From NCBI RefSeq assembly GCF_000380645.1, contig NZ_AQXZ01000013.1, positions 186,001 through 250,000 on the forward strand: 64,000 bases of DNA, in the 5' to 3' direction. Source of the DNA: Smaragdicoccus niigatensis DSM 44881 = NBRC 103563. Lineage in GTDB: Bacteria > Actinomycetota > Actinomycetes > Mycobacteriales > Mycobacteriaceae. Shown one piece after another: positions 59,625 through 64,000 of the stretch. The notes below the pieces were generated by a model, which ran no database searches, was not told where the DNA came from, and worked only from the letters and a program-made list of their open reading frames with translations. Within the stretch, counting starts at the first letter, position 1; each line of letters opens with the position of its first letter. Position numbers and translations under genes: made by a program.

Positions 59625-61072
59625 GAGTTGACCACCTCATAATCTGCCGGGTTGAACTTGGCTTGGGCCTTGTACTCGTAGCCGAGCAGCGGCCAGTTGT
59701 TAGTGATCCGGCCATCGGACTGCCGGTACCAGGACGTGCATTGACTCCAGACGCTGCCGCCGAGCAGTCCCTGGATCTTCTCGTCGAACTTGCGTTCCAC
59801 GTCGGCGCGAACCGCGAGCGGTCCGCCGCGCTCGGCCATGTTCTGGACGAGTTTCCCGAGGTAATGGGCTTGCGCCTCGAGGAAGTAGATGATCGACCCA
59901 CCGCCGGTGTTGGTGTTCGGGCCGTACATGATGACGAGGTTCGGGAAGTCCGGAACCGTCATGCCGTAGTAGGCGTGCGCGCCCGACTGCCAGGCATCCT
60001 CGAGCTTGTGTCCCCCGACGCCCGTGATCGTCATCGGCGCCAGGAACTCGGTCGCCTTGAATCCGGTGCCCCAGATGAGAACATCGAACTCGTGCTCGAC
60101 GCCATCGGCCGTCCGGATGCCCTTCTCGGTGATCTCGGAAATGCGGTCGGTGACGAGGTCGACGTTCGGCTGCGCGAGCGCCGGCAGATAGTCACTGCTG
60201 AACAGAATCCGCTTGCAGCCGATCGGATAGTCGGGCCACACCTTGTCAAAGAGTCCCGGCTTCGCCTTCGTCTGCGACTTCATGTGGCGCTTCGACCACG
60301 CCTTGACCACGGCGGCCAGCGGCTTCGAATAGACCCACGCGATGCTCAGCGCCTCGACGACGCCGTACCACGTTCCCCGCTCGACGAGCTGAGTCGCGGG
60401 CAGCAGCGTGAAGACGCGATGGTGCAGGTTCGAGAACTCGGTGTCCGGCCGCGGGATGACATAGGGCGCCGATCGCTGGAACACGGTCAGGTGGGCCGCT
60501 TCCTTCTGCACCTCCGGAATGAACTGGATCGCACTGGCGCCGGTTCCGATGACACCGACGCGCTTGCCCGTGAGGTCGACGTCGTGCTTCCACAGCGCCG
60601 AATGCATCTCGACACCCTGGAACTTCTCCCGGCCCGGGATAGGGGCGAACGCCGGCCGCGACAGCTGACCGACCGCGCTCACCAGGACGTCGGCCCGAAC
60701 GACCTCGCCTGTACTGAGCGTGATCTCCCACTTGCGGTCCGCATCGACGTAGGCCGCACCGTCGACTTCGGTGTTGAACCGGATGTGGCTGCGCACGTCG
60801 TACTTGTCCGCGACATCGCGCATGTACTGCAGGATCGCGGGCTGCTGCGAAAAGCGACGAGGCCAGCGCGGATTCGGCTCAAAGGAGAACGAGTAGAACG
60901 GCGAAGGTACGTCACAGGCAGCACCTGGATACGTGTTCTCGCGCCACACGCCACCGACATCGTTGCCCTTTTCGAACACGACAATGTCGTCATAGCCGAG
61001 CTTCTTGAGCTCGATCACGGCAGCCAGTCCGCCGAATCCAGCGCCGATGACGGCGACGGACGGAGTAGTCAT
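59621..61072 (-). CDS. Baeyer-Villiger/flavin-containing monooxygenase with altered fingerprint
   Basis: The 483-residue enzyme has GAGFGGLAA, KGNDVGGVWRENTYPGAACD and GTGASAIQFIPE. The BVMO fingerprint is FQGVEMHSALWKH: it keeps F, G, H and W but has Lys where Pro or Asp is standard, so true Baeyer-Villiger activity is less certain. ATG 61072 overlaps the TetR stop (ATGA), and its own stop overlaps the GMC start (ATGA): one tetR-BVMO-GMC unit. Confidence 0.86.
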   Translation of the reverse strand: MTTPSVAVIGAGFGGLAAVIELKKLGYDDIVVFEKGNDVGGVWRENTYPGAACDVPSPFYSFSFEPNPRWPRRFSQQPAILQYMRDVADKYDVRSHIRFNTEVDGAAYVDADRKWEITLSTGEVVRADVLVSAVGQLSRPAFAPIPGREKFQGVEMHSALWKHDVDLTGKRVGVIGTGASAIQFIPEVQKEAAHLTVFQRSAPYVIPRPDTEFSNLHHRVFTLLPATQLVERGTWYGVVEALSIAWVYSKPLAAVVKAWSKRHMKSQTKAKPGLFDKVWPDYPIGCKRILFSSDYLPALAQPNVDLVTDRISEITEKGIRTADGVEHEFDVLIWGTGFKATEFLAPMTITGVGGHKLEDAWQSGAHAYYGMTVPDFPNLVIMYGPNTNTGGGSIIYFLEAQAHYLGKLVQNMAERGGPLAVRADVERKFDEKIQGLLGGSVWSQCTSWYRQSDGRITNNWPLLGYEYKAQAKFNPADYEVVNS

Positions 61073-61713
61073 GATTTCCCCTCGTTCTTGTTACGCAATG
61101 CTTGTACCGCCTCGACGCAGAGCGTCGCGGAGTAGTCGATGAGCTCGGCCGGTTCGACGTCGAGGTGCCCGGCAATCCATTGCCGGAATGACTCGACGAT
61201 TCCGCCGACGAGCGTGACAGAAAGTAGTTTCAGCTCCCGCTGGTATGGACGACCGTCAAACCCACCGAATGTCCGAAGCTGGAGTTCGACGAGTTCCGAG
61301 AACTCGAGAACGGCGGAGTCTCGTCGACCCTGCAAGGTCGGGCTTCCGTTGACTTCGAAGTAGAGCCGCGACAGCCCGGAGTTGTTCGCCAGGACGTCGA
61401 ACAGGGCCTCTCCACCGGCCCGGCATTTCCAGTAGAGGCCGTCGGGAGCGGCCGCCATCGTGGTGAGCACGGTCGCTCGGAACTCGTCGATGAACCGGTC
61501 ATAGAGAGCAGCACGCAGTTCGTCGAGGTTCCGGAAGTTCTCGTAGAAGTACCGCTCGGTGAGACCTGCGCTCACACAGACGAGCGTCACCGTCATGCCG
61601 GCGAGGCCGGCCTTCTCCACCGCCGCGAAGCCCGCGTCGATGAGTTTCGCGCGGCGCTCAGCGCGACGTTCGTCGGCACTGACGCCGCCGTACTTACGCT
61701 TCGTTGCCACCAT
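61069..61713 (-). CDS. TetR-family regulator of the BVMO-GMC unit
   Basis: The 214-residue regulator: ERRAKLIDAGFAAVEKAGL, then VCVSAGLTERYFYENFRNLDELRAALYDRF. It starts at ATG 61713 and its stop is coupled to the BVMO gene (ATGA). Two identical-geometry inverted repeats (61724-61743 and 61756-61775) fill the gap to the divergent DUF4334 gene, so it probably represses both directions. Ligand unknown. Confidence 0.9.
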   Translation of the reverse strand: MVATKRKYGGVSADERRAERRAKLIDAGFAAVEKAGLAGMTVTLVCVSAGLTERYFYENFRNLDELRAALYDRFIDEFRATVLTTMAAAPDGLYWKCRAGGEALFDVLANNSGLSRLYFEVNGSPTLQGRRDSAVLEFSELVELQLRTFGGFDGRPYQRELKLLSVTLVGGIVESFRQWIAGHLDVEPAELIDYSATLCVEAVQALRNKNEGKS

Positions 61714-61723
61714 GCGATCGATA

Positions 61724-61775
61724 TTGACAGGGTTCGTTGTCAGAATCTAGTCTTTTTGACAAGAAGTTCTGTCAA
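61724..61775. promoter_or_regulatory. Two TTGACA-N8-TGTCA inverted repeats, probable twin TetR operators
   Basis: Site 1 (61724-61743) is TTGACA-GGGTTCGT-TGTCAG; site 2 (61756-61775) is TTGACA-AGAAGTTC-TGTCAA. Their centres are 32 bp apart, three helical turns. The sites lie between the divergent starts at 61713 and 61794. TTGACA also resembles a -35 element, so binding would compete directly with polymerase. Confidence 0.62.
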
Positions 61776-61793
61776 TTTCTCAAAGAGGCGACC

Positions 61794-62327
61794 ATGACGT
61801 TCCGGAACGAGCTCACATCTCTCGAGCCAGCGTGCTCCCCCGAAGCCGCGATGGCGCTGTTCGACAAGCTGCCGGCGGTGCGCGCCGAAGACATCCTCGG
61901 CCGATGGAAGGGTCGTGAGCTCGCGACCGGACATCCCATGGACGGACGTCTGGTCGCGTCCCGCTGGTACGGCAAGCAGTTCGACAGCACGGAGAACGTG
62001 CACCCTCTGCTGTTCCAGACCCCGAGCGGCGAACTGTTCGCGGGCAACCCGTCAAAGATGCCGTTGAATCTCGCCGACAAGATCAACCCTGACGTCGTGC
62101 GCAAGATGGGCAATTTCATTGCCCTCGCGAAGCCGGTGATCTCGACCAAGAAGTACACAGCGCGACTGCGCAACATCGAACACCGCGGCGTCGTGACGGC
62201 GGCGATGGTCTACGACGCGCTACCCATCATCGACATCTTCCGCCAGGTGGACGACGACACTCTCTTGGGAGTCATGGATCTGCGTTGGTCAGATAAGCCG
62301 TACTTCTTCATCCTCGAACGCGACTAA
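61794..62327 (+). CDS. GXWXG/DUF4334 domain protein
   Basis: The 177-residue protein has an N-terminal GXWXG motif (DILGRWKGRELATGHPMDG, SRWYGKQFDSTENVHPLLF) and a C-terminal DUF4334 part (RNIEHRGVVTAAMVYDALPIIDIFRQVDDDTLLGVMD, seen in pieces; MVYDALPIIDIFRQVDD). The family accompanies BVMO/steroid-type catabolic genes and may bind ligand or isomerise an enone; not settled. ATG 61794 follows AGAGG. It overlaps the next TetR gene end by 4 nt. Confidence 0.82.
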   Translation: MTFRNELTSLEPACSPEAAMALFDKLPAVRAEDILGRWKGRELATGHPMDGRLVASRWYGKQFDSTENVHPLLFQTPSGELFAGNPSKMPLNLADKINPDVVRKMGNFIALAKPVISTKKYTARLRNIEHRGVVTAAMVYDALPIIDIFRQVDDDTLLGVMDLRWSDKPYFFILERD

Positions 62328-62983
62328 GGCGCCTTGGCGCTCGCGATCTCGGCGAGCGTCATAAAGATCGGCTGGTCGACATCGATGTCGAGGCCCTTGG
62401 TCTGGAAGTACGCATCGAGCACTCCCCACACGAGAGGCGTGACGACGGCGATGAACTCGGCCGGGTCAGCAGCCTTTCCGGTCGAGGCGGCCGGCAACCA
62501 GGCATTCGTCGCGAGCAGCGGAACGCCGAGGAGTCCGCTGATCGCCATTTCCAAGCCCGACGTTTCTACTCCCGCGGTCCGGCTCAGCGGCTCGAACAAC
62601 TCGTACAACCGTTCGGCGAACCCGCGCAGGATGCCCGTCGGAAAGCCCGACTCGCGCTGAATCCCGCCGGTGGCCAGAAAGCGGAAGACGTTCGGATGCT
62701 CGGCGACGACGTTGGCGTACCCCGACACCGCGTGGTGGATGATGTCGTGCGGTGGTCGCAACAGGAAGTTCAGATCGGGCTGGACGGCGTCGAAGACCTC
62801 ATCGCTCAACTGCTGGGCAATGGCCACGGCGAGATCACTGCGGTCCGCAAAGTGCCGATAGAGCCGTGGCTTGCTCGTCTCCGCCTCGCGCGCGATGTCG
62901 TCCATGCTGACTGTCGTGCCGAGCCGGTCGATCGCGCGGATCGCCGCGTCGACGATCATGGATCGCGCGTCCCGCTCTTCCAC
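62324..62983 (-). CDS. TetR-family regulator next to DUF445 gene
   Basis: The 219-residue regulator begins VEERDARSMIVDAAIRAIDRLG, then VSMDDIAREAETSKPRLYRHFADRSDLAVAI, a clear TetR helix-turn-helix. Start is GTG 62983. It is divergent from the DUF445 gene with a palindrome (63054-63070) between them, and convergent with the DUF4334 gene. Ligand unknown; similar regulators control membrane proteins. Confidence 0.9.
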   Translation of the reverse strand: MEERDARSMIVDAAIRAIDRLGTTVSMDDIAREAETSKPRLYRHFADRSDLAVAIAQQLSDEVFDAVQPDLNFLLRPPHDIIHHAVSGYANVVAEHPNVFRFLATGGIQRESGFPTGILRGFAERLYELFEPLSRTAGVETSGLEMAISGLLGVPLLATNAWLPAASTGKAADPAEFIAVVTPLVWGVLDAYFQTKGLDIDVDQPIFMTLAEIASAKAP

Positions 62984-63053
62984 TCGTCCCCCTCGCCTGC
63001 TCGAGGGCGATCATACGAAAAACCAGGTACGCGACGCGGCGGGTTACGCCAGC

Positions 63054-63070
63054 CGTTACTCTCAGTAACG
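63054..63070. promoter_or_regulatory. Perfect 7-3-7 palindrome before DUF445 gene
   Basis: CGTTACT and AGTAACG flank CTC. It lies 31 bp upstream of the GTG at 63102 and 71 bp from the TetR start. Likely operator for that TetR. Confidence 0.55.
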
Positions 63071-63101
63071 CTGTTCGTACGTGGCAATCCTCGGAGGCGA
63101 T

Positions 63102-64000
63102 GTGAACTCAGTACTGGCCGCCGGCTTTTTCGGCATGCTCGACTGGGAGGAGATGACGGGACAGTCGAAGTTCATTGTCGACATCGTCTCGATCCCGCTG
63201 TTCTCGGCGTTCGCCGGTCTCATCACCAACTGGACCGGCGTCATCATGCTGTTCGCACCGGCCCGATTCACCGGCTTCTACATGCCGGGCGCGAAGCTGA
63301 TCTTCCCGTTCATGCCGCGCAAGATCCAGATCCTGCCGATCTGGGCACCCGGCGGAATCCTCGGATTCCAGGGCTTCATTCCCGCCCGCGCGGAGAAGAT
63401 GGCGTCCCTCGTCACGGACAACGCGGTGGCGAAAATCGGTTCCGCCCAAGACTTCTTCATGGAGATGAACCCGCAGGCGATTGCGGCACAGGTCACTCGA
63501 ATTGCGACGCCGCAGCTACCGGCGATGGTCGACCAGATCATGTGGCAGGAGAACGCGCAGCTCTGGAAGGACATGCCGCCCCAGGGTAAGAAGCTGCTGA
63601 TCAACCGCATTCAGAAGGAGTCCCCGAAGATCATCGGGCGGGCGTTCGACTTCATCGGGAGCAACTTCAACAGCCTCATCAACATCAAGCTGCTCGTTGT
63701 GGGCTACCTGCGTAAACGGCCCGAGTTGATGAAGGACATCATCTACGACCTCGGCGCCCCGGAACTGAAGTTCATGGTGCGGATCGGTCTGCTCGGTTTT
63801 CCATTCGGTGTCATCCTCGCGCTCTGGTTGTCGTTCCTTCACTACACCGGTGAGCACGCCAAGGAGGCCCACGAGGCGAACCCCGGTGCCGTCTTCCTCG
63901 ACGTTTTCCCGAGTTGGCTGGGCTGGCTCGACACCGGGCTGCACTGGATCCCGGTCTGGATCTGGGTGCTCGGTGGCGCCGCCCTCGTCGGTGTCGTCGT
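63102..64000 (+). CDS. DUF445-family membrane protein, 3' end outside window
   Basis: About 299 residues are visible. The DUF445 pattern is present: a first helix with FSAFAGLITNWTGVIMLFAPARF, GGILGFQGFIPARAEKMASL, VTDNAVAKIGSAQDFF, and near the right edge two membrane helices (VRIGLLGFPFGVILALWLSF; WIPVWIWVLGGAALVGVVV). GTG 63102 follows GGAGG; an in-frame GTG at 63081 would remove it from that site. The family has no settled role (YheB/YheA-type). It is probably controlled by the divergent TetR. Confidence 0.85.
   Translation, partial: MNSVLAAGFFGMLDWEEMTGQSKFIVDIVSIPLFSAFAGLITNWTGVIMLFAPARFTGFYMPGAKLIFPFMPRKIQILPIWAPGGILGFQGFIPARAEKMASLVTDNAVAKIGSAQDFFMEMNPQAIAAQVTRIATPQLPAMVDQIMWQENAQLWKDMPPQGKKLLINRIQKESPKIIGRAFDFIGSNFNSLINIKLLVVGYLRKRPELMKDIIYDLGAPELKFMVRIGLLGFPFGVILALWLSFLHYTGEHAKEAHEANPGAVFLDVFPSWLGWLDTGLHWIPVWIWVLGGAALVGVV

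Noticed and set aside
59663-61135. A 490-codon plus-strand frame opposite the second BVMO gene
   Set aside because: Shadow of a gene with clear FAD/NADPH motifs; its translation is a low-complexity Arg/Glu/Asp/Val mixture with no domain.
1-64000. CRISPR arrays, insertion sequences, integrases, tRNA or rRNA genes
   Set aside because: No regularly spaced direct repeats, transposase or integrase motifs, or tRNA/rRNA-like sequences were seen by reading both strands.

Overview
The window reads as chromosome of an actinobacterium of the order Mycobacteriales (Corynebacteriales). The evidence is a mycothiol gene (MshB), the one-piece F420 enzyme FbiC, the lipomannan-control lipoprotein LpqW, a DapC-FdxC pair, a WS/DGAT acyltransferase, a PrsW protease, an Rpf lipoprotein, several deazaflavin, TetR and Baeyer-Villiger monooxygenase genes, and frequent GTG/TTG starts with GC-rich codons. 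Neighbours match the Mycobacterium tuberculosis Rv1157c-Rv1188 stretch in gene content (pruB, pruA, dapC, fdxC, fbiC, Rv1171-like, mshB, lpqW, typA, mutT2, a pterin dehydratase, an Rv1157c-like exported protein), but other genes are inserted between them. The genus cannot be fixed from sequence alone. Genes are tightly packed: ATGA, GTGA or TGATG couplings are common and many convergent genes overlap at their 3' ends.

Layout. 1-3.5 kb: partial quinone oxidoreductase, a TetR regulator with a perfect operator, an EthA-type BVMO and a BCP peroxiredoxin. 3.5-8.5 kb: proline catabolism (pruA-pruB), a cysteine hydrolase and an unusual condensation-domain/GNAT fusion. 8.6-11.3 kb: a hydrolase and an HxlR regulator divergent from alaA. 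11.3-15 kb: the most unusual locus. Two paralogous 47-48 residue peptides (shared ASYGSW and SISY motifs) flank a TetR gene, a small membrane protein and a multi-TM protein carrying a linalool dehydratase/isomerase-like domain. The two peptide promoters share a 16-bp palindrome and a conserved core. 15.4-20 kb: a PPOX protein divergent from a MocR regulator, a GPP34 protein, dapC and fdxC. 20-32 kb: rpf, fbiC, DUF4112, SRPBCC, MOSC, tandem ABM-like, MazF-like and udgB genes, then mshB-lpqW-typA.

32-43 kb: a small cysteine protein, mutT2 and a pterin dehydratase, an exported protein, the cydABDC terminal oxidase operon with a deazaflavin-dependent oxidoreductase at its end, a WS/DGAT-cupin operon and an AraC regulator. 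43-47 kb: a Tat-exported DUF1906 protein, an internally duplicated unknown protein, PrsW, DoxX and DUF4436 proteins. 48-51.6 kb: a response regulator, a stand-alone membrane sensor, a degenerate histidine kinase and an intact histidine kinase.

51.6-64 kb: a catabolic region for a cyclic or steroid-like/terpenoid ketone (inferred). It holds MpaB, two BVMOs, an SDR, a patatin, a ChoD-like GMC oxidoreductase and a DUF4334 protein, under four TetR regulators, each with a recognisable palindrome nearby. A DUF445 membrane protein runs off the right edge. No tRNA, rRNA, CRISPR array, insertion sequence or prophage was seen.
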